This document shows, piece by piece, positions 24,521 through 32,434 of a DNA stretch of 64,000 nt. The stretch spans positions 1 through 64,000 of the forward strand of contig NZ_JARGND010000005.1 in NCBI RefSeq assembly GCF_029212645.1, given 5' to 3'. The position numbers were made by a program, and so were the translations under genes. How positions within the stretch are numbered: the first letter of the stretch is position 1; each line of letters opens with the position of its first letter. The notes under the pieces are model-generated. The model was given only the letters and a program-made list of their open reading frames with translations, did no database searches and was not told the origin of the DNA. Source of the DNA: Vannielia sp. (GTDB lineage: Bacteria; Pseudomonadota; Alphaproteobacteria; Rhodobacterales; Rhodobacteraceae).

Positions 24521-25551
24521 GTGATGTGTCAATCCGTATCGAAGGGGCCGCAGGCCGCATCACCCTCACCCGCGAAAGCGCGCTCAACGCGCTCTCCCAT
24601 GAGATGTGCCTCGCCATAGACGCCGCCCTGATCGACTGGGCGCAAGACCCGGCCGTGAAGGTGATCCTGATTGACGCCCTGGGCGAAAAGGCCTTTTGCG
24701 CTGGCGGTGACATCGTCGAGATGTATCACAACGGGCGGGCGGGCAATTTCGATCAAGCGCGACACTTCTGGCGGGATGAATACCGCATGAACGCCCGCAT
24801 CGCCGACTATCCCAAGCCCATCGTCGCCTTCCTGCAAGGCTTCACCATGGGCGGCGGCGTGGGGCTTGGCTGCCACGCCTCCCACCGCGTTGTCGGCGAC
24901 ACCACCCAAATCGCCATGCCCGAATGTGCCATCGGCCTTGTGCCCGATGTGGGCGGCAGCTTCATTCTGGCAGGGCTGAACCAGCTTTTGCCGGGCCTCG
25001 GCAGCTGGATCGGCACAACCGGCCACCGCATCAAAGGCGCGCGCGCGATCCCCGGTTTCGCCACCCACCACGCGCCCGAAAACACCTGGCCCGACCTCAA
25101 GGCCCGGATCATCGACACCGGCACCATCCCCCTCCCCGAGGGCGAAAGCACCGCCGCGCCTGATCCCACCCCCGTCGCCCGCCACTTTGACAAGCCCGAC
25201 CTTGCCAGCATCCTCGCAGCCCTCACCGATGATCCCTCGGACGAGGCGCAAGCCGCGCTCAAGGCCCTGTCGCGCGCCGATCCGCTGGCCACCGCCTGCC
25301 ACCTCGCCATCCTGCACCGGCTGACCCCGCAAAGCACCATCCGCGATGCGCTCACCCTTGAGTACCGCTTCACCTACCGCTGCATGGAGCAGGGCAACTT
25401 CCTTGAAGGCATCCGCGCCGCCGTGATCGACAAGGACCGCAGCCCCAAATGGCCAAACCCCTCACTCACCAGCGTCACCCCTCAGCAGGTTGACGCCATG
25501 CTCGCGCCGCTGGGCGCCAACGACCTAACATTTCCGGAGGACAACACATGA
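24517..25551 (+). CDS. enoyl-CoA hydratase / 3-hydroxyisobutyryl-CoA hydrolase family
   Basis: The 344-residue protein is of the longer crotonase type that includes 3-hydroxyisobutyryl-CoA hydrolases. It has AFCAGGDIVEMYHNG, FLQGFTMGGGVGLGCHASHR, and MPECAIGLVPDVGGSFIL with the Glu and Asp positions of the hydrolase active site. A C-terminal helical domain with TLEYRFTYRCMEQGNFLEGI follows. It would release 3-hydroxyisobutyrate for the next gene's enzyme. It overlaps both neighbours by four bases, so translation of the three genes is coupled. Confidence 0.9.
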   Translation: MSDVSIRIEGAAGRITLTRESALNALSHEMCLAIDAALIDWAQDPAVKVILIDALGEKAFCAGGDIVEMYHNGRAGNFDQARHFWRDEYRMNARIADYPKPIVAFLQGFTMGGGVGLGCHASHRVVGDTTQIAMPECAIGLVPDVGGSFILAGLNQLLPGLGSWIGTTGHRIKGARAIPGFATHHAPENTWPDLKARIIDTGTIPLPEGESTAAPDPTPVARHFDKPDLASILAALTDDPSDEAQAALKALSRADPLATACHLAILHRLTPQSTIRDALTLEYRFTYRCMEQGNFLEGIRAAVIDKDRSPKWPNPSLTSVTPQQVDAMLAPLGANDLTFPEDNT

Positions 25552-26417
25552 AAATCGCCTTTATCGGTCTGGGCAACATGGGCGCTCCCATGGCCCAAAA
25601 CCTTATCGCGGCCGGCCATGATCTGACGGGCTTTGATACCGCCGCCACCCCAGAGGGCATCTCCCTTGCCGCCACCGCCGCCGAGGCCGCTTCGGGGGCC
25701 GAGGTGGTGATCACCATGCTGCCCAACGGCGCAATCCTGCGCTCTGTCGCGGCCGAAATTCACCCCGCCATGCAGCCGGGCGCGATCCACCTTGATTGCT
25801 CCACCGTCGATGTGGAAAGCGCCCAGGCCGTCGCCTCCGCCGCCACCGAGGCTGGCCTCTCGGCCCTTGATGCCCCGGTCTCGGGCGGCACCGGCGGCGC
25901 ATCGGGCGGCACCCTCACCTTCATGGTCGGCGGCCCCGATGCGGCCTATGCCACCGCCCTGCCGCTGTTTGAGATCATGGGCCAGAAGTCGGTGCTTTGC
26001 GGCGGCGCGGGCATGGGCCAGGCGGCCAAGATCTGCAACAACATGATCCTCGGCGTCACCATGATCGCCACCTGCGAAGCCTTCGCGCTGGCCGATAAAC
26101 TCGGGCTTGATCGCCAGTCGATGTTTGATGTGGTCTCCACCTCCTCGGGCTACAGCTGGACGATGAACGCCTACTGCCCCGCCCCCGGGGTTGGCCCGCA
26201 ATCCCCGGCGGACAACGACTACAAACCAGGCTTCGCCTCCGCCCTCATGCTCAAGGATCTGCGCCTCTCCCAGCAAGCCGCTGAGGCCGCAGACGCCGAT
26301 ACGCCCATGGGCCAGGCCGCGCTTGATCTTTATGCCGAGTTTGTCGAGAGCGAAGGCCAGGGCGACACCGATTTCTCGGCCATGCTGCCGCGTTTCGAAA
26401 AGCGCCACCGCGCCTGA
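25548..26417 (+). CDS. mmsB: 3-hydroxyisobutyrate dehydrogenase
   Basis: The 289-residue enzyme starts MKIAFIGLGNMGAPMAQNLI, an NAD-binding GxGxMG motif. It continues with the family signatures DAPVSGGTGGASGGTLTFMV and GMGQAAKICNNMIL, which contains the catalytic Lys. It oxidises 3-hydroxyisobutyrate to methylmalonate semialdehyde, the MmsA substrate. It is the last gene of the operon and its ATG overlaps the previous stop. With mmsA this completes the lower valine pathway in the window. Confidence 0.96.
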   Translation: MKIAFIGLGNMGAPMAQNLIAAGHDLTGFDTAATPEGISLAATAAEAASGAEVVITMLPNGAILRSVAAEIHPAMQPGAIHLDCSTVDVESAQAVASAATEAGLSALDAPVSGGTGGASGGTLTFMVGGPDAAYATALPLFEIMGQKSVLCGGAGMGQAAKICNNMILGVTMIATCEAFALADKLGLDRQSMFDVVSTSSGYSWTMNAYCPAPGVGPQSPADNDYKPGFASALMLKDLRLSQQAAEAADADTPMGQAALDLYAEFVESEGQGDTDFSAMLPRFEKRHRA

Positions 26418-26580
26418 CGGCCCCGCTTTAACCACACCCCCCGCCCGGCACTTTACTCACGCCCGGACGGGGGCCGCGCACAGGCCCTCCCGCCCCTTCC
26501 CCTTGCCCGGAGGCGCCTCACGCGCCGCCGCCATTCTGTCGCACCCCACCGATTGCGGATGACTCACGGGGCCGCATGTT

Positions 26581-26600
26581 ATATTCTATACTTCGAATAT
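26581..26600. promoter_or_regulatory. SqrR/BigR-type operator upstream of DUF2892 gene
   Basis: ATATTC (26581-26586), eight bases, GAATAT (26595-26600). The core ATTC-N8-GAAT equals the site described for the sulfide/persulfide-sensing ArsR-family repressor SqrR of Rhodobacter capsulatus. It overlaps AT-rich bases that could form the -10, 18 bases before the start codon. Confidence 0.6.
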
Positions 26601-26618
26601 GATATAAAGGAGCATCCC

Positions 26619-26825
26619 ATGTTCAAAAACAACGTCGGCGGGATTGACCGCATCGTCCGTATCGTCGTGGGCGCCGCGCTCATCGTGGCTTTCTTCTTCT
26701 ACCGGGACGCCGCCTATGGCTGGCTCTTCCTCATCGGCATCATCCCGCTCTTCACCGGGCTGTTTGGCACCTGCCCGCTCTATTCGATCTTCGGCATGAA
26801 TTCCTGCCCGATGAAGCGCAACTGA
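26619..26825 (+). CDS. DUF2892 (YgaP transmembrane-type) protein
   Basis: The 68-residue protein starts MFKNNVGGIDRIVRIVVGAA. Two membrane segments follow (about residues 12-27 and 32-50), then the conserved TCPLYSIFGMNSCP with two Cys residues. DUF2892 proteins occur alone or fused to rhodanese domains (YgaP) and are often controlled by sulfide sensors. A strong AAAGGAG ribosome site decides this ATG over an upstream one. The SqrR-like operator just upstream fits a role in sulfide or persulfide handling, although no rhodanese or sulfide quinone reductase gene is adjacent. Confidence 0.85.
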   Translation: MFKNNVGGIDRIVRIVVGAALIVAFFFYRDAAYGWLFLIGIIPLFTGLFGTCPLYSIFGMNSCPMKRN

Positions 26826-26920
26826 GCGCGCGCCTTGCGGCGTCCCGCCGCAGGAATGAAACCATGCGGCCTCCCCGGTGTTGTTCTCCCAGAGAGCAAC
26901 TTTTTCAAAGGAGGCCGCCG

Positions 26921-27271
26921 ATGCACACCACCCGAACCTACGTTGCGAGCGGCACCCTTGCCTGCCTCATGCTCCCCCCCCCGGCGCTGGCCCAAACCGG
27001 CGCAATGGCCGATGCGCCCGCCCAAAAAGCCCAGGATCAAAACGGGCATCAAAACCGGCATCAAGGCGGGCGCGGCCTCGCAACCCCCGCCATCCAGCCC
27101 GGCACCCCGCTTGAGGGCACGGCCTATAAGGTCGTCGATCCCTGGCGCTACGGGCTGGAGCCCGCCCCCCAAGGCAGCGATTATGTGGTGCTCGACGGCC
27201 AGCTTTTGCTGATGAACACACGCACCACAGAGGTCATCACCCTTTTGCGCGCGCTCCATATTGGTAATTAA
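26921..27271 (+). CDS. small secreted RcnB-like protein
   Basis: The 116-residue product has a signal peptide (about 24 residues ending PPALAQ). A low-complexity Gln/His/Asn region follows, and then a compact C-terminal domain with YKVVDPWRYGLEPAPQGSDY and VVLDGQLLLMNTRTTEVITL. The Tyr-Gly-Leu-Pro pattern before a short beta hairpin resembles periplasmic RcnB-type proteins. These are linked to metal homeostasis in E. coli, but most homologues are uncharacterised. A consensus AAAGGAGG precedes the ATG. Confidence 0.75.
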   Translation: MHTTRTYVASGTLACLMLPPPALAQTGAMADAPAQKAQDQNGHQNRHQGGRGLATPAIQPGTPLEGTAYKVVDPWRYGLEPAPQGSDYVVLDGQLLLMNTRTTEVITLLRALHIGN

Positions 27272-27305
27272 TGAACCTAAACCCGATCACAGGCGGTAAA
27301 AGACC

Positions 27306-28031
27306 ATGAGACGTATGAAAGCCATCCTCCTGCTCACCGCAGCGCTCGCCTTCTTTGCCGCGCCCTTCTTTGTGAGCGGTTTCGCCGGTTTTGATCCCGC
27401 CCTCTTCCCCATCCCGCAAGAAAACCCGCCAGTGCAGCCCGCAGGCTGGGCCTTTGCCATCTGGGGCGTGATCTATGTGTGGCTGGTGGTCCACGCGGGA
27501 TATGGCCTGCTCGCCAAGGCCGATGACGTCGGGTGGGACGCACCGCGCTGGCCGCTCATGGCCTCGCTGGTCATCGGCGTCACATGGCTTTCCGTCGCCA
27601 CCTTCTCGCCGATCTGGGCCGAGATCGAGATTTTCGCCATGCTCGCCCTCGCCCTCTGGGCCTTGGCCGTGACCCCTGCAAAGCAGCCCTGGCTGCTCTC
27701 CACCCCCATCGCGCTTTATGCTGGCTGGCTCACCGCCGCCAGCTTTGCGGGCCTTGGCATCACCGGCGCGGGCTTTGGCTTGCTCTGGGGGCCCTATGGC
27801 TGGGCGGTCGCCTGTATCCTCGGCGCGCTCCTCGTGGGCCTCACCACCGTGCTGCTGGTGCGCCCCAACCCGGCCTATGCCTTCGCCCTCTGTTGGGCGC
27901 TCATCGCTATCGCCGTGCGCAACTGGGGCGTCAACTGGGACATCACCCTGCTCGCCGGGTTCGGCGGCCTCACCGCACTGGCGGCCACCGCGCGCAGCTA
28001 TTGGCTGTCAAACCTCGCTCACCGCGCCTAG
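27306..28031 (+). CDS. TspO/MBR-like tryptophan-rich membrane protein
   Basis: The 241-residue protein has seven or so hydrophobic segments and the motif PPVQPAGWAFAIWGVIYVWL near residue 45. This resembles the Trp-rich start of TspO-type sensory proteins in a larger, divergent subgroup. TspO proteins bind porphyrins and tune tetrapyrrole-linked regulation, but the role of this longer group is unclear. The TAG stop at 28029-28031 is the first three bases of a palindromic repeat element, so the native C-terminus may have been replaced by the insertion. Confidence 0.75.
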   Translation: MRRMKAILLLTAALAFFAAPFFVSGFAGFDPALFPIPQENPPVQPAGWAFAIWGVIYVWLVVHAGYGLLAKADDVGWDAPRWPLMASLVIGVTWLSVATFSPIWAEIEIFAMLALALWALAVTPAKQPWLLSTPIALYAGWLTAASFAGLGITGAGFGLLWGPYGWAVACILGALLVGLTTVLLVRPNPAYAFALCWALIAIAVRNWGVNWDITLLAGFGGLTALAATARSYWLSNLAHRA

Positions 28032-28134
28032 AGCATGTTGCTCAAAAGTGGGAACCGGTTTTGAGCTTCTCGAACATGCGAAATCAATAAGTTAGAGCAT
28101 GTCGCGTGAATTCGAATGAACGCGACACGCTCTA
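28029..28134. repeat. RIME-like palindromic intergenic element
   Basis: The 106-bp unit starts TAGAGCATGTTGC and ends GCGACACGCTCTA. Its second half (28094-28134) is a hairpin with arms TAGAGCATGTCGCGT and ACGCGACACGCTCTA. The first half has GGGAACCGGTTTTGAG. This matches, from memory, the RIME-type mosaic repeats common in alphaproteobacterial genomes. Its first bases supply the stop of the upstream gene. Confidence 0.75.
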
Positions 28135-28200
28135 GGCGCAACGCCCCGCACAGTTAACCAGCTTGCGCGCCCTTTGGGTGCGAAAACGCAGGCATGTCAA

Positions 28201-28228
28201 ATGTGCATCGGTTGCGCATCACTTGTGG
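28201..28228 (+). repeat. 11-bp-periodic TTGTGCATC motif, copy 1
   Basis: A 28-bp motif starting ATGTGCATCGGTTGCGCATC, just six bases beyond the uvrA 3' end. The pattern (T)GTGCATC recurs every 11 bases. It matches 24 of 28 bases of the copy at 54145-54172 and 23 of 28 of the reversed copy at 63665-63692. A GTTAAC lies at 28153-28158. Confidence 0.6.
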
Positions 28229-28233
28229 CCCCC

Positions 28234-31095
28234 TCACTCGGCGGCCATTTTCGCGCCTTTCAGCATATCCTTAAGGTAGCGCCCGGTATGGCTCGCCTCT
28301 ACCTCGGCCACCTCCTCCGGCGTGCCCGTGGCCACAATCTCACCGCCGCCATCGCCCCCCTCGGGGCCAATGTCGATGATATGATCGGCGGTCTTGATCA
28401 CGTCGAGATTGTGCTCGATCACCACCACGGTATTGCCGCCATCCACCAATTCATGCAGCACTTCCAGCAGCTTGCGCACATCCTCAAAGTGCAGCCCGGT
28501 CGTTGGCTCATCCAGAATGTACAGGGTGCGCCCGGTCGAGCGCTTGCTCAACTCCTTGCTCAGCTTCACCCGCTGCGCCTCACCGCCCGAAAGCGTCGTC
28601 GCCTGCTGGCCAACCTTGATGTAATCCAGCCCCACCCGGTGCAGCGCATCCATCTTGTCACGGATGCTCGGAACCGCCTTGAAAAACTCCTGCGCCTCTT
28701 CAACCGTCATATCAAGAACGTCGGCTATGCTCTTGCCTTTAAACTTTATTTCCAACGTCTCGCGGTTGTATCTCGCGCCCTTGCAGGTCTCGCAGGTGAC
28801 ATAAACATCAGGCAAAAAGTGCATCTCGATCTTGATCACACCGTCGCCCTGGCACGCCTCACACCGCCCCCCCTTCACGTTGAACGAGAAGCGCCCGGCC
28901 TTGTAGCCCCGCGCCTTCGCCTCGGGCAGCCCGGCAAACCAGTCGCGGATCGGCGTGAAGGCCCCGGTATAGGTCGCCGGGTTGCTGCGCGGCGTGCGCC
29001 CGATGGGTCGCTGGTCGATATCAATCACCTTATCAAGGTGCTCCAGCCCCTTGATCGTTTCGCAAGGCGCCGGGGTCTGGCGCGCGCCGTTCAGCGCCAT
29101 CGAGGCGGTCTTGAACAGGGTTTCGATGGTGAGCGTAGATTTTCCGCCCCCCGAAACCCCTGAAACACATACAAATTTCCCAAGCGGGAAGTCGGCGGTC
29201 ACATTCTTGAGGTTGTTCCCCGTCGCCTTCTTCACCGTCAGTTTCTTGCGGTTGCCCTTGCGGCGTACGCTGGGCACAGGAATTTCTCGCTTTCCGCTGA
29301 GATACTGCCCGGTGACAGAGTTCGGATCGGCGGCAATCTCCCCCGGCGTGCCCTTCGAGACAACCTCGCCCCCATGCACCCCGGCCCCCGGCCCGATATC
29401 AAACACGTAGTCAGCCTCACGAATGGCCTCCTCATCATGTTCCACCACGATCACCGTGTTGCCCTGATCCCGCAGGTTTTTCAGCGTCGTCAGCAGCCGC
29501 CCGTTGTCACGCTGGTGCAAACCAATGGAAGGTTCGTCCAGAACATACAATACCCCCGTCAACCCCGAGCCGATTTGCGAGGCAAGCCGAATGCGCTGGC
29601 TCTCGCCGCCACTTAAAGTGCCACTTGAACGTGACAGCGTAAGATACTCTAATCCAACGTTATTCAGGAATCCAAGTCGCTCACGGATTTCCTTCAGAAT
29701 GGCGCGTGCGATCTCGTTCTTCTGCTTGCTCAGGCTCTCAGGCACCGCCTCGCACCAGGCCAGTGCTTCGCGGATGCTCTTCTGCACCACCTGGCCCACA
29801 TGATCGCCCGCAATCTTCACCGCCAGCGCCTCTTCTCTCAGGCGGAAACCACCACATGCACCGCAGGGCCTATTGTTTTGATAACGCTCAAATTCTTCGC
29901 GAATCCAGTTGCTATCGGTCTCGCGGTAACGGCGCTCCATATTGGGGATCACCCCCTCAAACGCGCGGCTGATTTGATACACCCGCCCGCCTTCATCGTA
30001 GCGAAATTTAATCTCCTCATCGCCCGATCCGTAAAGGAACACCTGCTGCACATGCGCGGGCAGGTCTTTCCACCGGGCGTTCTTGTTGAATTCGTAATGT
30101 TTCGCAATCGCTTCAATGGTTTGCAGGAAGTACGGGCTCTTTCCCTTCCGCCACGGCGCCAGCGCCCCGTCATAGACCTTCAGGGTTTGGTCCGGCACCA
30201 CCAACCGCTCATCAAAAAACAGCTCCACCCCAAGCCCGTCACACTCCGGGCAGGCCCCGAAGGGCGCGTTGAAGGAAAACAACCGCGGCTCGATCTCGGG
30301 GATGGTGAACCCACTGACCGGGCAGGCAAAATTCTCGCTGAAGGTAAAGCGTTCCGGCTCCTCGTCCGCCGCCACGGCGGTTTCCAGAATGGCAATGCCC
30401 TGCGCCAGATCAAGCGCCGTGCGAAAGCTGTCTGCCAACCGGGTTTCCAGCCCCTCTTTCACCACCAGCCGGTCTACCACCACGTCAATGTCATGGCGAT
30501 ATTTCTTATCCAGCTTTGGCGGATCGTCGAGCTCATGAAACGCCCCGTCAACCTTCACCCGCTGGAAGCCCTGCTTGCGTAACTCGAGGAATTCCTTGCG
30601 ATATTCCCCTTTGCGGTCCCGGACGATGGGGGCCAGCAGGTAGGCCCGCGTGCCCTCTTCCATCTTCATCACCCGGTCCACCATGTCCTGCACCTGCTGC
30701 GCCTCAATCGGCTTGCCGGTGGCGGGTGAATAGGGTGTTCCGGCGCGGGCAAACAGCAGGCGCATATAGTCATAAATCTCGGTCACCGTGCCCACCGTGG
30801 AGCGCGGGTTTTTCGAGGTCGTCTTCTGCTCAATCGAGATCGCCGGTGACAGGCCGCTGATGTGATCCACATCAGGTTTTTCCATCATATCAAGGAATTG
30901 GCGCGCATAAGCCGACAGGCTCTCAACATAGCGCCGCTGCCCTTCGGCGTAGATCGTATCAAACGCGAGGGATGATTTCCCCGAGCCGGAAAGCCCGGTG
31001 ATCACCACCAGTTCGTCGCGCGGGATATCCACGTCTATGCCCTTGAGGTTATGCTCTCGCGCGCCCCGCACCTCGATGAATTTTTGCTCGGCCAT
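28234..31095 (-). CDS. uvrA: excinuclease ABC subunit A
   Basis: The 953-residue protein has two ABC ATPase units: Walker [18 protein letters not shown] near residue 34 and [14 protein letters not shown] near 650. The signature [20 protein letters not shown] is present, and the zinc-finger cysteines are visible in CGACGG and [14 protein letters not shown]. UvrA finds DNA lesions with UvrB and starts nucleotide excision repair. The ATG at 31093-31095 begins the conserved [17 protein letters not shown] 41-residue upstream extension of the frame is not conserved-looking. A GTTC pair upstream has the wrong spacing for a LexA box. Confidence 0.98.
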   Translation of the reverse strand: MAEQKFIEVRGAREHNLKGIDVDIPRDELVVITGLSGSGKSSLAFDTIYAEGQRRYVESLSAYARQFLDMMEKPDVDHISGLSPAISIEQKTTSKNPRSTVGTVTEIYDYMRLLFARAGTPYSPATGKPIEAQQVQDMVDRVMKMEEGTRAYLLAPIVRDRKGEYRKEFLELRKQGFQRVKVDGAFHELDDPPKLDKKYRHDIDVVVDRLVVKEGLETRLADSFRTALDLAQGIAILETAVAADEEPERFTFSENFACPVSGFTIPEIEPRLFSFNAPFGACPECDGLGVELFFDERLVVPDQTLKVYDGALAPWRKGKSPYFLQTIEAIAKHYEFNKNARWKDLPAHVQQVFLYGSGDEEIKFRYDEGGRVYQISRAFEGVIPNMERRYRETDSNWIREEFERYQNNRPCGACGGFRLREEALAVKIAGDHVGQVVQKSIREALAWCEAVPESLSKQKNEIARAILKEIRERLGFLNNVGLEYLTLSRSSGTLSGGESQRIRLASQIGSGLTGVLYVLDEPSIGLHQRDNGRLLTTLKNLRDQGNTVIVVEHDEEAIREADYVFDIGPGAGVHGGEVVSKGTPGEIAADPNSVTGQYLSGKREIPVPSVRRKGNRKKLTVKKATGNNLKNVTADFPLGKFVCVSGVSGGGKSTLTIETLFKTASMALNGARQTPAPCETIKGLEHLDKVIDIDQRPIGRTPRSNPATYTGAFTPIRDWFAGLPEAKARGYKAGRFSFNVKGGRCEACQGDGVIKIEMHFLPDVYVTCETCKGARYNRETLEIKFKGKSIADVLDMTVEEAQEFFKAVPSIRDKMDALHRVGLDYIKVGQQATTLSGGEAQRVKLSKELSKRSTGRTLYILDEPTTGLHFEDVRKLLEVLHELVDGGNTVVVIEHNLDVIKTADHIIDIGPEGGDGGGEIVATGTPEEVAEVEASHTGRYLKDMLKGAKMAAE

Positions 31096-31195
31096 GCCAC
31101 CCTCAAAGGTTCTACCCGTTCCAGAGATAGGGGCTTGGCCGCGAGTCTCCAACCCAAAATGCAGAACAAACCGTGAAAATGCTGACAGGCTGTTG

Positions 31196-32332
31196 TCAGG
31201 AGCGTACTGCACGCCCAAAAATCAGCCAGATCACCACGATCCCAACGCCCGAAATCCCTACGCTCAGCGCCACCAACCCGCCCAGCCCAAAGGCCAGCGC
31301 AAGGGTGAAAACCGGGATGGTGAGCGCGGTGCCCACGTTGCCAAGCTGCGCAATGGCCCCATTGGCCCGCGCCTGATCGGCCGGGTCGCTGTTGAGCCAC
31401 GGGACCGAGGCAAAGGCCGCGCCCGGCACCGCGCCGAAAGCCAGCATCAGCGGGAAGCACAGCACCGCGCGCAGCTCCGGCAGCCCCCAGAACGCCAGCA
31501 TCAGCAACAGCCCCAGGGCGAAGCCCATCATGCCGATTGGTGCAGGCGGTACCCGGCGGGTCAGCGCGCCGGCTCCAAAGGTGCCAACCAGCGCCACCAG
31601 CGGCAGCACGGGAGAGGCCCAGCCTCCAAGGAAATCGGGAAGGTAGGTCAACAGTGCCATGAACATCAGCGTATGCCAGAAGAACATCAGCGCCGGGGCC
31701 ACCCGCCGTGCGCTGAGATATATCGCGCCGTGGCGGGCAAGCCAGCCTTCGGCCACCACCGGACCCCGGCCCACGCGGCGCGGCAAGAGCGGCGCAATCG
31801 CCACCCCGAGCAGCGCCAGCGCGCCCCCGTGCGCAAGGTAAATGCCCATGCCAAGCGCCTGTTCTGCAAGTGAAAACAGCATGAACCCCACGCCAAAGAA
31901 GGTGCCCCAGAGGCCCATCACCATCGGCCTGTCCGCAGTGCGCGCAGAGGCGGCCATCAGCGTTGGCCCTGCCACCACCAGCGCCAGATGGGCAAAGCCC
32001 TCGACCACCCGCAGCGCCAGAAACAGGCCAAACGGCAGCGGCACGGCCTCCAGCCCGGCAAGCAGCGCCCCCGCCGCGATGGCCACCAGCAGAAGCCGCC
32101 GCGCCCCGAACCGGGCCACCACAATCCCCGCCGTCGCGCCAAACAGGATACCCGCGACTGAGGTCATCGACACCGTCAAAGGCAGCGTCGCGCCGGCCTC
32201 GGGGTAGCGCAGCGCCAAGGCATCCAGCGTCAGCGCGACCTTGGCAAAATGCCCCGCCGCCAACAGCCCAAGCCCGTAAAGCAGCGCAACAAGCGGCCAG
32301 TTGGTGCGATCTGAGGAGATGGGCATACTCAT
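31196..32332 (-). CDS. MFS transporter
   Basis: The 378-residue protein has about twelve hydrophobic segments. A typical MFS loop between helices 2 and 3 is visible ([18 protein letters not shown]). It starts [20 protein letters not shown]. No substrate-specific motif was recognised. It lies upstream of uvrA on the same strand with a 100-bp gap, and is divergent from the secreted vWA protein gene. It could export or import a small solute such as a metabolite or drug. Confidence 0.85.
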   Translation of the reverse strand: MSMPISSDRTNWPLVALLYGLGLLAAGHFAKVALTLDALALRYPEAGATLPLTVSMTSVAGILFGATAGIVVARFGARRLLLVAIAAGALLAGLEAVPLPFGLFLALRVVEGFAHLALVVAGPTLMAASARTADRPMVMGLWGTFFGVGFMLFSLAEQALGMGIYLAHGGALALLGVAIAPLLPRRVGRGPVVAEGWLARHGAIYLSARRVAPALMFFWHTLMFMALLTYLPDFLGGWASPVLPLVALVGTFGAGALTRRVPPAPIGMMGFALGLLLMLAFWGLPELRAVLCFPLMLAFGAVPGAAFASVPWLNSDPADQARANGAIAQLGNVGTALTIPVFTLALAFGLGGLVALSVGISGVGIVVIWLIFGRAVRS

Positions 32333-32434
32333 CCCCGCTTCTCCCCCGCGCAGCGCTTGGCGTAAAGGGGGGGGTGTGCTTTACTCCGGGTCAAATCAAT
32401 TTTGCACCGCATTTTTTGCCCCGGAGAGATTCCC

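Noticed and set aside
31096-31130. Possible LexA (SOS) box upstream of uvrA: GTTC TACCC GTTC
   Set aside because: The alphaproteobacterial LexA site needs a seven-base spacer between GTTC repeats. Here it is five, so it is probably coincidental.
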